Shown here: piece after piece, positions 16,285-26,029 of the stretch | Layout: every line of letters begins with the position of its first letter | Position numbering within the stretch: position 1 is the stretch's first letter | Assembly (NCBI GenBank): GCA_022226955.1 | Contig: CP092079.1 | Location: 2,693,043 to 2,757,042, forward strand | Direction: 5' to 3' | DNA from: Nitrospira sp. | GTDB lineage: Bacteria > Nitrospirota > Nitrospiria > Nitrospirales > Nitrospiraceae | DNA length: 64,000 bases | Made by a program: the position numbers and the translations under genes | The notes under the pieces: generated by a model | What the model was told of the DNA's origin: nothing | The model's database searches: none | The model's input: only the letters and a program-made list of their open reading frames with translations

Positions 16285-16860
16285 ATGACCTTGCTGTCGA
16301 ATGCTGAATATCTCAACCTTGGCCGTCAGATTGCGCGACTGCTTGGAGCGAGTCTTGAAGGGGCGTCCGCGGATGCGCTTCGCGAACTCGCGCTGGCGTA
16401 CGATCCTTCCGTGAACGATGCGCGCATTAGCGCCGAGGTATTTCTCTTCCACAAGTTTCTGCTCATGCAGGCCTGCGTCGGCGTCTTTCCAGAATCGCAT
16501 GCGGAGCATATCGTCGGCGGATTCTTCGCTGCGTTGAATGAAAAGGTGAATGGGCTGGAGTTGGGCTCGGACCGACAGCAGGCCATGGAGCAGATGTGGC
16601 AGCTTCGCGCCGGGCAATTTGAGCAGCCATTCTCGAACGACCGCACGCAGTTTCTCGATGCCGCTCCAGGCGCCTGTCACTGGAAGCAAACCATCGCGCG
16701 CTTTTGTCAGAACCTGCGCGAGATCGCGAGCCCACCCGATACCTGGACTGACGGCAACCACTCGTCTCAAGAGGCCAGCCGCACCGTCACCCACGCCCTG
16801 AATCAGATGATCTCGACCCTCAATGAAATGAACCGGCTGCGCTTCTCCCATCCCGCCTAG
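16285..16860 (+). CDS. Hypothetical protein, 191 aa
   Basis: No family is recognised. The protein is largely helical without signal peptide or membrane segment; it has the segments LNLGRQIARLL near the start and SRTVTHALNQMISTLNEMNRLRF at the end. Start ATG 16285 follows GAAGAGG; a GTG at 16266 after GGAGGAGG is equally possible and would add six residues. The frame is open back into the inverted-repeat element at 16219, but this part is unlikely to be translated. Same orientation as ybjQ, but the repeat separates them. Confidence 0.6.
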   Translation: MTLLSNAEYLNLGRQIARLLGASLEGASADALRELALAYDPSVNDARISAEVFLFHKFLLMQACVGVFPESHAEHIVGGFFAALNEKVNGLELGSDRQQAMEQMWQLRAGQFEQPFSNDRTQFLDAAPGACHWKQTIARFCQNLREIASPPDTWTDGNHSSQEASRTVTHALNQMISTLNEMNRLRFSHPA

Positions 16861-16984
16861 ACCTGTCCCGCGTGTTCTGCGCCCATCGTTCCCACTGGAA
16901 GCATGGTGTCTTCAGAAGGCCGTAGACCTGCTGCTTGGGTTTTCCCTATACTCGTTCTGTCTGGTATGGAGGGGGAGTGTGCCG

Positions 16985-17740
16985 ATGGATATGCGCGCCT
17001 ATCTTGATCGCATGAACTATCGCGGCGTTCAGGCCGTGACGCCGGATACCTTGCGCGCGCTCCATCTCGCTCATGTGCTGGCCGTGCCGTTCGAGAATCT
17101 GGACAATTTTCTGGACCGGCCGGTCTCGCTTGAACCGGCGGATCTGTTTGCCAAGATTGTGACGGCGCAACGCGGCGGATACTGTTTTGAATTGAATGGA
17201 CTCTTCAGCCTGCTGCTGGAAGAGCTGGGTTTCTCGGTCACTCGTTTGATTGCGCGGGTGAGATATGGCGCGAAGCCGCCCTATCCGAAAAGTCATCAGG
17301 TCTCGATGGTGAATGCCGGCGGGGAACCCTGGCTGGTCGATGTGGGATTCGGCGGCAATGGGTTGCTGGAGCCGATTCGATTGTCACCCGGCGTTCAGGC
17401 GGCACAGTATTCGGAGGAGTTTCGGCTCACGGCCATCGAGCCCGACGAATATCTTCTGCAATGCCTGATGCATGAGGAGTGGGAAAGCCTCTACTCGTTT
17501 ACACTCGAACCGTGCCAGCCGGTCGATTATCACTATCCCAACTACTTCCACTCGCACTCGCCCGAGTCTCGCTTTATGCAGCGCCGGATCTGCACGATCC
17601 CGACCAAGGATGGGCGTAAGACCTTAGTGGATCGGCGGTTGAGTATCAGGCGGAACGGACAAAATGAAAAATCCGTTGTCGAGAGCGACGCCGAGTATAT
17701 CCGCGCGCTCCATGAACACTTCGGTCTTGTCTTGCCGTAG
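16985..17740 (+). CDS. nat: Arylamine N-acetyltransferase
   Basis: 251 residues with the cysteine-protease-like triad of NAT enzymes: Cys in RGGYCFELN (about 67), His in KSHQVSMV (about 105) and Asp in WLVDVGFGG (about 120). The N-terminal AVPFENLDNF motif is also typical. The enzyme transfers acetyl from acetyl-CoA to aromatic amines or hydrazines; its natural substrate here is unknown. ATG 16985 is preferred to GTG 16979 because the GGAGGGGGA site is too close to the GTG. Confidence 0.9.
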   Translation: MDMRAYLDRMNYRGVQAVTPDTLRALHLAHVLAVPFENLDNFLDRPVSLEPADLFAKIVTAQRGGYCFELNGLFSLLLEELGFSVTRLIARVRYGAKPPYPKSHQVSMVNAGGEPWLVDVGFGGNGLLEPIRLSPGVQAAQYSEEFRLTAIEPDEYLLQCLMHEEWESLYSFTLEPCQPVDYHYPNYFHSHSPESRFMQRRICTIPTKDGRKTLVDRRLSIRRNGQNEKSVVESDAEYIRALHEHFGLVLP

Positions 17741-17752
17741 CGCTTGTCCGAT

Positions 17753-18088
17753 CTACCGAAGGAACCGTACCAGCCCCACGCAACTCATGTAGAGCGCGAG
17801 CGAGCCGAGCATCGCAGGCCAGAAGCCGAAGCGCGGCACGCCGGCGATCATGGCCAGGACATAGACGGTCCAAGGCGGCACGAACCAGAGCAGATTTTTC
17901 GCGTAACTCACGATGGCATCGTTGCCGCCGTTTACATAGATCAGGATGAAGGTCGCTCCAGTAATGGCCGGGAAGGTGCTGGCGAAAGCCGCGAGGAACG
18001 ACCGGCCTTGCGCGCCGAGGTAGGTCGAGACACTGACGATGGTGCCGCCTAAGAGAAAATAGAGGACGTATTTGCCCAAGCCGTTCAC
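17753..18088 (-). CDS. Small integral membrane protein (DUF3147-like)
   Basis: 111 residues with four predicted transmembrane helices: YVLYFLLGGTIVSVSTYL, FASTFPAITGATFILIYV, NLLWFVPPWTVYVLAMI and AMLGSLALYMSCVGLV. Length and helix spacing resemble the DUF3147/GlpM-type membrane proteins, whose role is unknown. It faces the nat gene end to end (12 bases between stops) and lies downstream of a degenerate CPBP protein gene on the same strand. Confidence 0.65.
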   Translation of the reverse strand: MNGLGKYVLYFLLGGTIVSVSTYLGAQGRSFLAAFASTFPAITGATFILIYVNGGNDAIVSYAKNLLWFVPPWTVYVLAMIAGVPRFGFWPAMLGSLALYMSCVGLVRFLR

Positions 18089-18145
18089 GTGGTTTCCCTC
18101 CTCCTGACTGCCGTCGATCTTTTGGGTTCGCGCACTTGCGGGACG

Positions 18146-18859
18146 TTACCCAAGCGCCGTTCGCACCGCACTATACATCACCATGACCTCGACGGCGTGC
18201 GCGACGATGGGAATGTAGAGATTGTTTGTCCGGAGCCTGACCGTACCCCAGGCGAGGCCGTCCCAGACGGCGATCCAGTGGAGATATTGGAAGGTTGCGA
18301 CCATGAAGGGGTCGAAAGAAAATGCGATGGCACTGGCCACGAGAGCCAGCGGCGAGAGGCGTTGGAGATGGGAGGAGTGCCACAGCGGCGATTCGAGCTT
18401 GGCCAGCCGTCCGAGCAGAAAGCCTCGAAAGTTCACTTCGACGAAGAGGGCGATGCCGCAGATTGTCCAGGGCATCATGAGGAAGAACGGCATGCGGGCA
18501 TGCGGGGTGTTTTTCAGAAACGTGATGTCGAATCCAATCGCCGGAATGACCTCAAGAATCAGAATAGTATTGAGACAACCGAGTCCGAATCCGATTGCGA
18601 GACCTCGACGGAATCCTGATTTCAATCCCTGTGGGAGCAGGCCAAGGAGTGGGAGCAGAGGGCGGTTGTATGCCGCCCACAAGGCGAGGGCGAGATAGGC
18701 TAGAATTTGTGGGGCGAATTGAATGAACGGCTGTTCCTGCAGTGACGTGGGAAGGGCGTAGAACGCGGCGGTGGCGGCGAGGGGGAGCAGCGCTAAGGCT
18801 GCTCCCCGTTCGTGCGTGCTCACCGGTGCCGCCTGTTCGCTCGGCTCAGGCGTCGGCAT
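18146..18859 (-). CDS. CPBP-family intramembrane protease-like protein, active site altered
   Basis: 237 residues with about seven hydrophobic helices. The segment VEVNFRGFLLGRL corresponds to the EExxxR motif of CPBP/CAAX-type glutamic proteases, but the first Glu is Val. Later helices carry FQYLHW and IVAHAVEVM, consistent with motifs 2 and 3 (His). Loss of the first Glu suggests reduced or no protease activity, or a variant mechanism. The gene follows the tolC-like gene by 6 bases on the - strand, so they are probably co-transcribed. Confidence 0.65.
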   Translation of the reverse strand: MPTPEPSEQAAPVSTHERGAALALLPLAATAAFYALPTSLQEQPFIQFAPQILAYLALALWAAYNRPLLPLLGLLPQGLKSGFRRGLAIGFGLGCLNTILILEVIPAIGFDITFLKNTPHARMPFFLMMPWTICGIALFVEVNFRGFLLGRLAKLESPLWHSSHLQRLSPLALVASAIAFSFDPFMVATFQYLHWIAVWDGLAWGTVRLRTNNLYIPIVAHAVEVMVMYSAVRTALG

Positions 18860-18865
18860 GGAGGG

Positions 18866-20437
18866 TTATTGCAGTTGCAGATTGTACCGGTCCAGCGTGC
18901 TGGCTTTGTGGCGCGCCAGATTGGAGAGCGACTTGTTGTAGTCCACGACCGACCGCAGCTCGTTGCCTTGCGCGGTGGCGAGATCGCGCTGGAAGTCGAG
19001 CACAAAGCGGGTGGTGCTCAATCCCACTTTCAGCCGCTCCTGCTCGGCCTGCAATTGCTTCTCGGCCATGATGCGGGCGGAGCGGGTGGTTTCGATGCGC
19101 TTGAAGTCGGTCTGCACGCGGCGGACGGCTTCGCGCACGCCCACGATGATTTGCTGACGCACGCTCGCGAGGGAGGCTTCGGCGTTTTTGGATTCCAACT
19201 GGCGCTTGTTGTAGGTGCTGATGGCCGAGCGATTGCCCAGCGGATAGCTTAAGACGAGCCCCGCGCCAAAATTGTAAAAGTCGCCGCTGAGGTTCTTGCT
19301 GACGGAATCGCCGTAGTCTTTGCCCAATCCGGCCATGCCCATCGTGCCTTGAAGCGACAGGGTGGGGAGAAGCTGATTGCGGGCGAATTGTTTGTTGAGC
19401 TCGCCCGAGTCGACGTTCTTCTTGGCCTGGACGATTTCCGGGCGCTGGTCGATGGCGGTGTCGATGGCTTCCTGCAAACTGAGCGGCTCAAGGACGACGA
19501 CGGGAGCATCGGTAGGCGTCAGCCGCATATCCTGCCGCAATTCCTCTTCGCCGGGATTGAGCAACCGGCGCAATTGGTCTTCTTGGTCGCGAATGGATTT
19601 TTCGGCCACCAGCACCTGTTCGACTCGCGAGGCGACGGCGGCTTCGGCCTGCAAGACATCCACGATGGACATGACGCCGGCTTTGGTTTTGGCGCGGTTG
19701 GTCGCCAGTAATTCTTCCGCTGCCTTAAGGGCGGCCTGGGCGACCTTCAGGTTTTCATTCGAGAAGACCAGTTCCCAATAGGTTTGTTCGACGGTGGCGA
19801 GCACGGTCAGGACCCGGTCGCGGAAGATGTGCTGCTCGACGTCGGCGTTGTTTTGGGCAACTTTGATGAAAGTTTTCGTGATGTCGATGCCCGCGTTGCG
19901 CAGCAAGGGCTGGGTCAACGTGAGGGCGAGGCCACCGGTCCAGGCCGGGTTGAACAAGAACCCGGTAGCCAGGTTCTGATTCACGTTGGTGCGGGCCGGG
20001 CTGTAGTTCAAGTCGATGTTGCCGCCGGTGATGAGGTTTTGCGTCGCGTCGACGGTCACGGAGCTGTTGCGCTGATCGAATGTTTGAATGTCGGTCAGGC
20101 TGCCGCCGGTGCCGCCGAAGACCGGACGATTCAGGGGCGAGACCTGGCGATTGTATTGGCCGTTCACGCTCAAGGTCGGGTCGAACTTGGCCTGCTCGAC
20201 GGTGATATCGAACACACGGCTTTCTTTTGTCTGGCGGCTGATGGAGATATCCAGATTGCTTTGCAAGGCGCGGACGGCGGCATCGGCCAGGGAAATCGTT
20301 TCACGCCGTTCTTCTGGCGTTGCGGTCTTGGCGGGACCTTGGCTCCAGCAAGGGGTGGTTGTCAGCAAGACGAGTACGATGGCGATACCGCTGTGCCATC
20401 CAGGGATGCCGGGGGCGAAACGATGGTGGGGGCTCAT
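18866..20437 (-). CDS. TolC-family outer-membrane efflux protein
   Basis: 523 residues: signal peptide (WHSGIAIVLVLLTTTPCWSQ region), then two repeats of the outer-membrane-efflux (OEP) type with long coiled-coil helices (for example VEQTYWELVFSNENLKVAQAALKAAEELL and its equivalent in the second half). TolC proteins form trimeric outer-membrane channels for tripartite pumps or type I secretion. No inner-membrane pump or adaptor gene is adjacent, so its partner is unknown. AAGGAGG precedes the start at a good distance. Confidence 0.9.
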   Translation of the reverse strand: MSPHHRFAPGIPGWHSGIAIVLVLLTTTPCWSQGPAKTATPEERRETISLADAAVRALQSNLDISISRQTKESRVFDITVEQAKFDPTLSVNGQYNRQVSPLNRPVFGGTGGSLTDIQTFDQRNSSVTVDATQNLITGGNIDLNYSPARTNVNQNLATGFLFNPAWTGGLALTLTQPLLRNAGIDITKTFIKVAQNNADVEQHIFRDRVLTVLATVEQTYWELVFSNENLKVAQAALKAAEELLATNRAKTKAGVMSIVDVLQAEAAVASRVEQVLVAEKSIRDQEDQLRRLLNPGEEELRQDMRLTPTDAPVVVLEPLSLQEAIDTAIDQRPEIVQAKKNVDSGELNKQFARNQLLPTLSLQGTMGMAGLGKDYGDSVSKNLSGDFYNFGAGLVLSYPLGNRSAISTYNKRQLESKNAEASLASVRQQIIVGVREAVRRVQTDFKRIETTRSARIMAEKQLQAEQERLKVGLSTTRFVLDFQRDLATAQGNELRSVVDYNKSLSNLARHKASTLDRYNLQLQ

Positions 20438-20534
20438 GAATCCTCCTTGATCGACAGTCTGACCACGCGCATATTATACTGGTGAGACGGACATTGCCAT
20501 GAATCCACTCACCTTGCCTCAGAGAAGTAGGAGC
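20438..20534. promoter_or_regulatory. Divergent promoter region between tolC-like gene and 20535 gene
   Basis: On the - strand TATAAT (complement of 20473-20478) lies about 35 bases before the tolC-like start. On the + strand the same bases read TATTAT/TATACT, and could serve the 20535 gene. The -35 elements are weak on both strands. Overlapping -10 boxes would make the two transcripts mutually exclusive at any moment. Confidence 0.35.
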
Positions 20535-20945
20535 ATGATGCGACGCCTGCTCACGGTTGCACTGATTACGGCAGTAGGGACCGTTGGAGTCGCGCTGGTC
20601 GAGCGAGCGCCGGCTGTAGCCCAATCGGTGTCCGGTGTGCGGTCGTTCGATGGCGGCGTCGGGCCGTTGTTCAATTTGGCCGGTCCAGGGAGTCTGTATC
20701 TCGATGGGCAGGGGACGCAGGGTTATTTATATCAGCCTGGCGGGAATATGCAGACCTATAGTTTTCGGAATCCCACTACTGGACAGGCTTGGAGCGGTGC
20801 GGTGATGACCTTCGGTCCACAACTCTCGATTGGCTTGATTCAGGGCGCCAATCAGAGCGGTTCACCGCTGGTCTTGCCCGGCCCTCCCAGGCAGACAAGC
20901 CCTCTGCCTTCGATGAGTTCGACGTTGCTCGACGAGATTCCGTAG
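20535..20945 (+). CDS. Secreted hypothetical protein, 136 aa
   Basis: Signal peptide with cleavage near residue 30 (VALVERAPAVAQS), then a Gly/Ser/Pro-rich domain without Cys. No family is recognised. The motif GSLYLDGQGTQGYLYQPGG and the ending SSTLLDEIP give no functional clue. The start is placed at the ATG pair 20535/20538 after TAGGAG. It ends 16 bases before the stop of the convergent peptidase gene. Confidence 0.6.
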   Translation: MMRRLLTVALITAVGTVGVALVERAPAVAQSVSGVRSFDGGVGPLFNLAGPGSLYLDGQGTQGYLYQPGGNMQTYSFRNPTTGQAWSGAVMTFGPQLSIGLIQGANQSGSPLVLPGPPRQTSPLPSMSSTLLDEIP

Positions 20946-20961
20946 TTTCCTGCCGATTCCT

Positions 20962-22515
20962 TCATGGTTCGTTTGCCAATTGCCAGGCTAAGGTCAGGAC
21001 GTAGTGCGCTGTTGTCATGAGAATGTCTGGATTGACGGTGTCGACGGTATCGGTCGGCTGATGATAGTGCGGATGCACTCCGCCACTGACGACGGTGATG
21101 GTCGGCACGCCCGCTTCTTTGAACGGTACGTGATCGCCTCCCGGAAAAAATCCGTACACATCGAGTTTGTCTGTCAGCTCTGTGGCCTGCCCCGCCGCGG
21201 TGGCCACTGTCTTTTCAAATCCCGTTACGCCGACGGTCAGTCTGCCGTTTCCAATGCCGGCATGATCGATGTTGATCATGCCGGTGGTTGAGGCGAGCGG
21301 CACGACCGGGCGGGTTACGTAGAGGCGCGAGCCCAATAAGCCGTTTTCTTCGCCGCTAAACGATAGAAACAGGATCGTGCGCCGGGGGCGCAGGCCGGAT
21401 TTCGCCAAGGCGCGCGCCACGTCCATCATAATGGCGGTGCCGGATGCGTTGTCGTCCGCGCCTGGAAAGAACAAGCCCGCAGGCCGGCCGAAGTGATCGC
21501 GGTGGGCGCCGATGATAATGGCGTCAGGACCGGTGCCGGGGATCAGTCCCACGACGTTGGTCAGCAGGCCTTCCTGCACGGTGGTGTTCCAGTGGAGCGC
21601 GGCATAGTGGTCGGTCGCCGTCGGGCGAACCGCAGGAGTCTTGTTCAGCTGATCCTGCATGGTTCGCAGCCGGTCGGAGTTTTTCCCGTCCGGGGCGGCC
21701 AGCAGCCGTTCCGCTAGCGCAGTACTGACCCAGGCGCCGGGAATCGCTTGTTCGGGAGGGAGTTGTCCGTAGAAGGCGCTGGGTCTTCCAGTCACACCGC
21801 GCCGGGCTTCATAGGGATGGAGAATCGGCCCCGTGGCGGTCAGATAGGCGAGGGCGCCATGGCTTTTCGCGAATCGGACTTTGTCCGCATGGCTGATCGG
21901 CTGCTTGTAATGGTCCGGCTTGCCGTGCAGAAAGAGGACGATCTGATTGGTCACGTCCACGCCGGCATAGTCATCGATCCCTTGCGCCGGATCGACAATC
22001 CCGTAGCCCACAAAAACGATGCGGCCTTGAATAGAAGCGGACGGCGAGTCGAATACCGGCAGATAATCGGCACCGAGATTGGCGACGGTCATCTGGTTCG
22101 CGCTGCCTATTCGCAGGTCTGGATCCGGTTGGATGACCGACGTTGGAATGATCGAGGCCATCGCGCCAAGCGGTGTGCCATCTTCTCCGCTGGCAAAAGG
22201 AAAGCGGAGTGAGCCGTTCATGAGAAGAGGAAGATGTACCTGGGCGGTGGCCAGTTCTTGCGTAACCCATTGCGCCGATAGTCTATCGTCGTCGCTGCCG
22301 GCTAATCGTCCGTTGAAGGATGCGCCGCTTAACGTGCGAATGTCGGCTAGCATCCGCTCTGGAGACAAGAGATCGATGGCGGCCTGCATTGAACCAGCGG
22401 GCGTTTCTGCTTGGCCCATGAGGGGCAAGCAGAATGTGATGGGCGTCGCCAGGAGGATCGCAAGAAGAGCCCGCTGCACGACCGGAGGGGCGAGCGCACG
22501 TATTGGATGGCGCAT
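20962..22515 (-). CDS. M28 family metallopeptidase with PA insert
   Basis: 517 residues with a signal peptide (LAILLATPITFCLPLMGQAET). Zinc ligands of the aminopeptidase fold are present: AHRDHFG (His), GADDNASG (Asp), SGEENGLLGS (Glu-Glu), NIDHAG (Asp) and PHYHQPTD (His), with the general base in the EE pair. The middle portion (about 150-260) corresponds to a protease-associated domain. It is expected to act in the periplasm or outside the cell as an aminopeptidase or glutaminyl-cyclase-like enzyme. It is divergent from the DUF255 gene. Confidence 0.88.
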   Translation of the reverse strand: MRHPIRALAPPVVQRALLAILLATPITFCLPLMGQAETPAGSMQAAIDLLSPERMLADIRTLSGASFNGRLAGSDDDRLSAQWVTQELATAQVHLPLLMNGSLRFPFASGEDGTPLGAMASIIPTSVIQPDPDLRIGSANQMTVANLGADYLPVFDSPSASIQGRIVFVGYGIVDPAQGIDDYAGVDVTNQIVLFLHGKPDHYKQPISHADKVRFAKSHGALAYLTATGPILHPYEARRGVTGRPSAFYGQLPPEQAIPGAWVSTALAERLLAAPDGKNSDRLRTMQDQLNKTPAVRPTATDHYAALHWNTTVQEGLLTNVVGLIPGTGPDAIIIGAHRDHFGRPAGLFFPGADDNASGTAIMMDVARALAKSGLRPRRTILFLSFSGEENGLLGSRLYVTRPVVPLASTTGMINIDHAGIGNGRLTVGVTGFEKTVATAAGQATELTDKLDVYGFFPGGDHVPFKEAGVPTITVVSGGVHPHYHQPTDTVDTVNPDILMTTAHYVLTLAWQLANEP

Positions 22516-22629
22516 GAGGGTGAGTCCTTTGAGTGCCAGCGTGAATCATAACACAAGGGGGATTGGGAGGTTGCAGAGCGAGTGTGAGCCAGGTACTATT
22601 CGGCACGGAGAGTTACGATACGACGCATC

Positions 22630-24681
22630 ATGACGCAGGCCGATTCGTTTCCCAATCGTCTCATCACGGAATCCAGCCCGTACCTCAGGCAGCATGCGCT
22701 GAACCCGGTGGATTGGTATGCCTGGGGGCCGGAACCGCTGGCCAAGGCCAAAGCGGAGGATAAGCCGATTCTCCTGTCGATCGGCTACTCGGCCTGCCAT
22801 TGGTGCCATGTGATGGCGCACGAGTGTTTCGAAAACCACGACATCGCCGCAGTGCTCAATGAGCATTTTGTCAGTATAAAGGTGGATCGGGAAGAGCGTC
22901 CCGATCTCGACGATATTTATCAGAAGGCCGCGCAGGTGTTTCTGGGGCGTGGCGGCGGCTGGCCGCTGACGATGTTTCTCACGCCGGATCAGGAACCGTT
23001 TTATGGCGGGACGTATTTCCCGCCTGTGTCGCGGCATAATCTGCCGGGGCTTCCTCAAGTCTTGCAGGGGGTGTTGGACGCCTATCGAAATCATCGCGAC
23101 GATGTCGTGAAGAACGTCGAGCGGGTGAAGGCGGGATTGGCGCGGGTGAGCACGCATCAGCCGTCGGCGGAGCCGCTGACGGATGTGTTGCTGGTCGATG
23201 GCGTGAAGGATTTGGGGTTGTTCTTCGATCCGGTCAACGGCGGATTTGGGGAGGGGCCCAAGTTCCCGACGGTCCCGCCGCTCAGCCTTTTCTTGCGCCA
23301 TGCGTATCGGACCAAGGACGCGGCCTCTCAGGACAAGGCGTTGTTGCAGCTTCGCAAGATGGCGGCCGGTGGGATTTACGACCATCTCGGCGGCGGGTTT
23401 CACCGGTATGCGGTTGATGGGCAGTGGCTCATTCCGCATTTCGAAAAGATGCTCTATGACAATGCGCAATTAGTCAGGATTTATCTCGATGGCTGGCGGT
23501 TGACGAAAGAGGCGCGGTTCCGCCAGGTGGTGGAAGAGACGCTCGAATGGACACGCCGCGAATTGGCGCATGCGGACGGAGCCTTTTTCGCCGCGCAGGA
23601 CGCCGACAGCGAGGGTGAGGAAGGCCGGTTCTTCGTCTGGGATTCAGCGGAGATTCAGGCCGTGCTCGGGCAGGAATTGGGCGAGACGTTCTGCCGGGCC
23701 TATGGTGTGACCGACGGTGGGAATTTTGAGGGGAAGACGGTCTTGAACCGGCTGTCGAATGTCGATTCATCTATCGAGACGCAGGAACTGTTCGAGGCGA
23801 CGCTGCGACCGGCCAGGAAGAAATTGCTGGCGGCTCGCGAGCAGCGGGTGAAGCCGCAACGCGACGAGAATATTCTCACGAGCTGGAATGCCCTCGCCGC
23901 CTCGGCGTTTCTCGATGCCTATCAGACCTTCGGCACGCCGTGGTATTTGTCGTCCGCCGAGCAGGCGTTGACGTTTTTGATCGACTACGCCATTGCCGAG
24001 GGGCGCGTGTTTCGTACAGTGACCGGCGGGAGTGGGCGGATTGCCGGCTATCTGGACGACTATGCCTATCTGGCGGCGGCGTTGCTCGATGCCTTCGAAA
24101 CAACCTCGCATGGCTGGTATTTGGAGCAGGCTCAGATCGTGGCGAATGGCATGCTGGCGTACTTTTGGGATGAGGGCATCGGCGGCTTCTTTTTCACGGC
24201 CACGGATCATGAACCGCTCATCCATCGGATGAAGTCCGGCACGGATAGCGCGATGCCGTCCGGTAATGCGGTGGCGGTGCAGGTATTGATTCGCCTCTTT
24301 TCTTTGACGGGAGAACGGACGTATTATGATCGGGCGGAGCAGACGCTGCGGGTGTTTCGCCAGCTCATGGATCAGAATGCCTACGGCGCGTCCGGGCTGT
24401 TGTGCGGGCTGGATTTGCTCTTATCTAAACCGAAGGAAGTGGTGATTGTCGGAGGGCGCGGCAACCCGCAGACGGAATCGCTTTTGGCGGCGTTGCATCA
24501 ACGGTATGTGCCGAACAAGGTTCTCTTTGTCATCGATGAGGCGCGCCGGGGGAAAGAGGGCGAGCTGCCTCTGGCGGCGGGGAAGGTCAGCGTGAATGGG
24601 CAGCCGACGGCCTATGTGTGCCAGCAGTTCACCTGTTCGGCGCCGGTGACAGAGAGCGCTCAGTTGGAATCGCTTTTATAG
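22630..24681 (+). CDS. YyaL/DUF255 thioredoxin-domain protein
   Basis: 683 residues. The N-terminal thioredoxin-like domain carries [13 protein letters not shown], a C-x-x-C site at about residue 54-57. The rest is an (alpha/alpha)6-barrel-like region with Trp and Gly motifs ([40 protein letters not shown]). Family members (YyaL, human SPATA20) are widespread; their activity is not firmly established. No signal peptide is seen. The next gene starts 12 bases downstream. Confidence 0.9.
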   Translation: MTQADSFPNRLITESSPYLRQHALNPVDWYAWGPEPLAKAKAEDKPILLSIGYSACHWCHVMAHECFENHDIAAVLNEHFVSIKVDREERPDLDDIYQKAAQVFLGRGGGWPLTMFLTPDQEPFYGGTYFPPVSRHNLPGLPQVLQGVLDAYRNHRDDVVKNVERVKAGLARVSTHQPSAEPLTDVLLVDGVKDLGLFFDPVNGGFGEGPKFPTVPPLSLFLRHAYRTKDAASQDKALLQLRKMAAGGIYDHLGGGFHRYAVDGQWLIPHFEKMLYDNAQLVRIYLDGWRLTKEARFRQVVEETLEWTRRELAHADGAFFAAQDADSEGEEGRFFVWDSAEIQAVLGQELGETFCRAYGVTDGGNFEGKTVLNRLSNVDSSIETQELFEATLRPARKKLLAAREQRVKPQRDENILTSWNALAASAFLDAYQTFGTPWYLSSAEQALTFLIDYAIAEGRVFRTVTGGSGRIAGYLDDYAYLAAALLDAFETTSHGWYLEQAQIVANGMLAYFWDEGIGGFFFTATDHEPLIHRMKSGTDSAMPSGNAVAVQVLIRLFSLTGERTYYDRAEQTLRVFRQLMDQNAYGASGLLCGLDLLLSKPKEVVIVGGRGNPQTESLLAALHQRYVPNKVLFVIDEARRGKEGELPLAAGKVSVNGQPTAYVCQQFTCSAPVTESAQLESLL

Positions 24682-24693
24682 AAAGGAGTGCCT

Positions 24694-24963
24694 GTGGCTG
24701 GCGGCGGATCGGGACAAGGCCTGTACGAGCACCTCTATAAGCGGTTTTTTGAAAACCGCAACGATCATCAGGGGTATGATTTTCAACATGCCCCGGGCGG
24801 CAGCGCGGCGCCTCCGTCCGTCAGGTTCGCGCACAAGCTTCGCTGGTGGACCTGGGATCGCTGGCAACGGCGAAAGCGGATCCTGGCGGAGAGAGATCGT
24901 TTGCAGCGGGACATCATCAATATGCGGCGGAATCCATTCTTGGGTTCGAAGCCAGAATCATAA
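24694..24963 (+). CDS. Hypothetical basic protein, 89 aa
   Basis: No family is recognised. The sequence begins VAGGGSGQGLYEHLYKRFFE and has an Arg/Trp-rich stretch (KLRWWTWDRWQRRKRIL). Start GTG 24694 is chosen because AAAGGAG ends 5 bases before it; GTG 24688 overlaps that site. It is co-oriented between the DUF255 gene and a secreted protein gene and may be part of the same transcript. The aromatic-basic patch could contact membrane or nucleic acid. Confidence 0.5.
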   Translation: MAGGGSGQGLYEHLYKRFFENRNDHQGYDFQHAPGGSAAPPSVRFAHKLRWWTWDRWQRRKRILAERDRLQRDIINMRRNPFLGSKPES

Positions 24964-24978
24964 TAGAAGGAGCGGGAG

Positions 24979-25767
24979 ATGCGTAGTACTAGGCGTCTGG
25001 TAGCTCAAAGTATTCGAGCCGTCTTCTCCATCGGTTTCTGGGCGGCGGTGTGTGTCGTTGTCGCGGCTGGACCGGCCTCAGCTATCCCTCGGGAGAGTCA
25101 TGAGGAGAAGGAAGCGAATTTAAAGCAGCAGGCGACCGGCGGCCTGTTCCATAAATGGACGTTCGACAAGGATTCAATCAAAAGTATTCCAGGAGGTTTC
25201 GTTCCGCTTTCTTCTGGAGCCGGAGTCTCGGCGGTTTGGTCGATAGAAACCGATGAAACGGCCCCGTCCGCTCCGAACGTGGTGATGGGGACATCGGTGT
25301 GCGAGAACAGCACCTGCTTCCGACTGCTGATTGCGCAGGGGCTTGAATATGAGTATCCGGATCTCGCGATGCGCATGCGGTCGGCCGATGGAGTGGCCGG
25401 TGTGGGCGGACTGGTGTTTGCCTTGCGGGATGCGCAAAATTTTTATGCGGTGTTGGTCGATCTTGGAGCAAAGCGCGCGCAGGTCATTCGTGTGATTGAG
25501 GGCGTGGCCACGGTCCTAGGGCAGGCAGCCGTGACGCTAAAGCCCATCGATTGGCACAGTCTGCGGGTTCAGCGGAACACGATCGTCAGCAAAGACTTTA
25601 TCGAAGCCTTTGTCGATGGAGTGCTGGTGTTGTCGATAGAAGATCAGATGCTCGGGACCGGCCAGGTCGGTATGGCGATGCAAGGTAAAACGTCGTTGTT
25701 TTTCGATACGTTGCACGCAGTCCCCCTGTTCTCGCATCGGCCGCTGTCTTCGCCGGCCGCCTATTGA
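24979..25767 (+). CDS. Secreted LamG/concanavalin-like protein
   Basis: 262 residues with a signal peptide (AAVCVVVAAGPASA, cleavage near 37). The mature part has alternating strands such as YPDLAMRMRSADG, GGLVFALRDAQNFYAVLVDL and WHSLRVQRNTI ... FVDGVLVLSIED ... GQVGMAMQ, which is the pattern of DUF1080/LamG-type jelly-roll domains. Such domains bind carbohydrates or ligands; no catalytic residues can be named. GGAGCGGGAG precedes the start. It is 15 bases downstream of the 89-aa hypothetical gene. Confidence 0.6.
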   Translation: MRSTRRLVAQSIRAVFSIGFWAAVCVVVAAGPASAIPRESHEEKEANLKQQATGGLFHKWTFDKDSIKSIPGGFVPLSSGAGVSAVWSIETDETAPSAPNVVMGTSVCENSTCFRLLIAQGLEYEYPDLAMRMRSADGVAGVGGLVFALRDAQNFYAVLVDLGAKRAQVIRVIEGVATVLGQAAVTLKPIDWHSLRVQRNTIVSKDFIEAFVDGVLVLSIEDQMLGTGQVGMAMQGKTSLFFDTLHAVPLFSHRPLSSPAAY

Positions 25768-26029
25768 ACGGAATCTTGTCTATGGGTGTATTGATTCTCC
25801 GCTTGCCTTTTCTCGGTTTGCTGGAGTAGCATCGGCTTGCTTGAGTGCGAGAGGCCTGGCAGGCAAGCATGGAGAGTGACAAGGCCTGAATCGATGTTGT
25901 GATGGTTGTGCCCGGGAATTTGATCGGAAGCCAGAGCTAAGCCGCCGCTGTGTTGACGTCTTCGGCCCATTCCTTCCTTCCTCCGTTCTCGAGTTCACCA
26001 CAACAGCATTTTCTCAAAGGAGGAACCCC
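25768..26029 (+). other. 262-bp intergenic leader before the RRM gene
   Basis: No gene is seen. The last 20 bases contain the Shine-Dalgarno AAAGGAGG for the RRM gene. TTGACG near 25952 is a possible -35 but no -10 follows at the right distance. A weak inverted repeat GCTTGC / GCAAGC lies near 25838-25870. Cold-shock-type RRM genes often have long leaders, so part of this stretch may be untranslated RNA. Confidence 0.35.
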
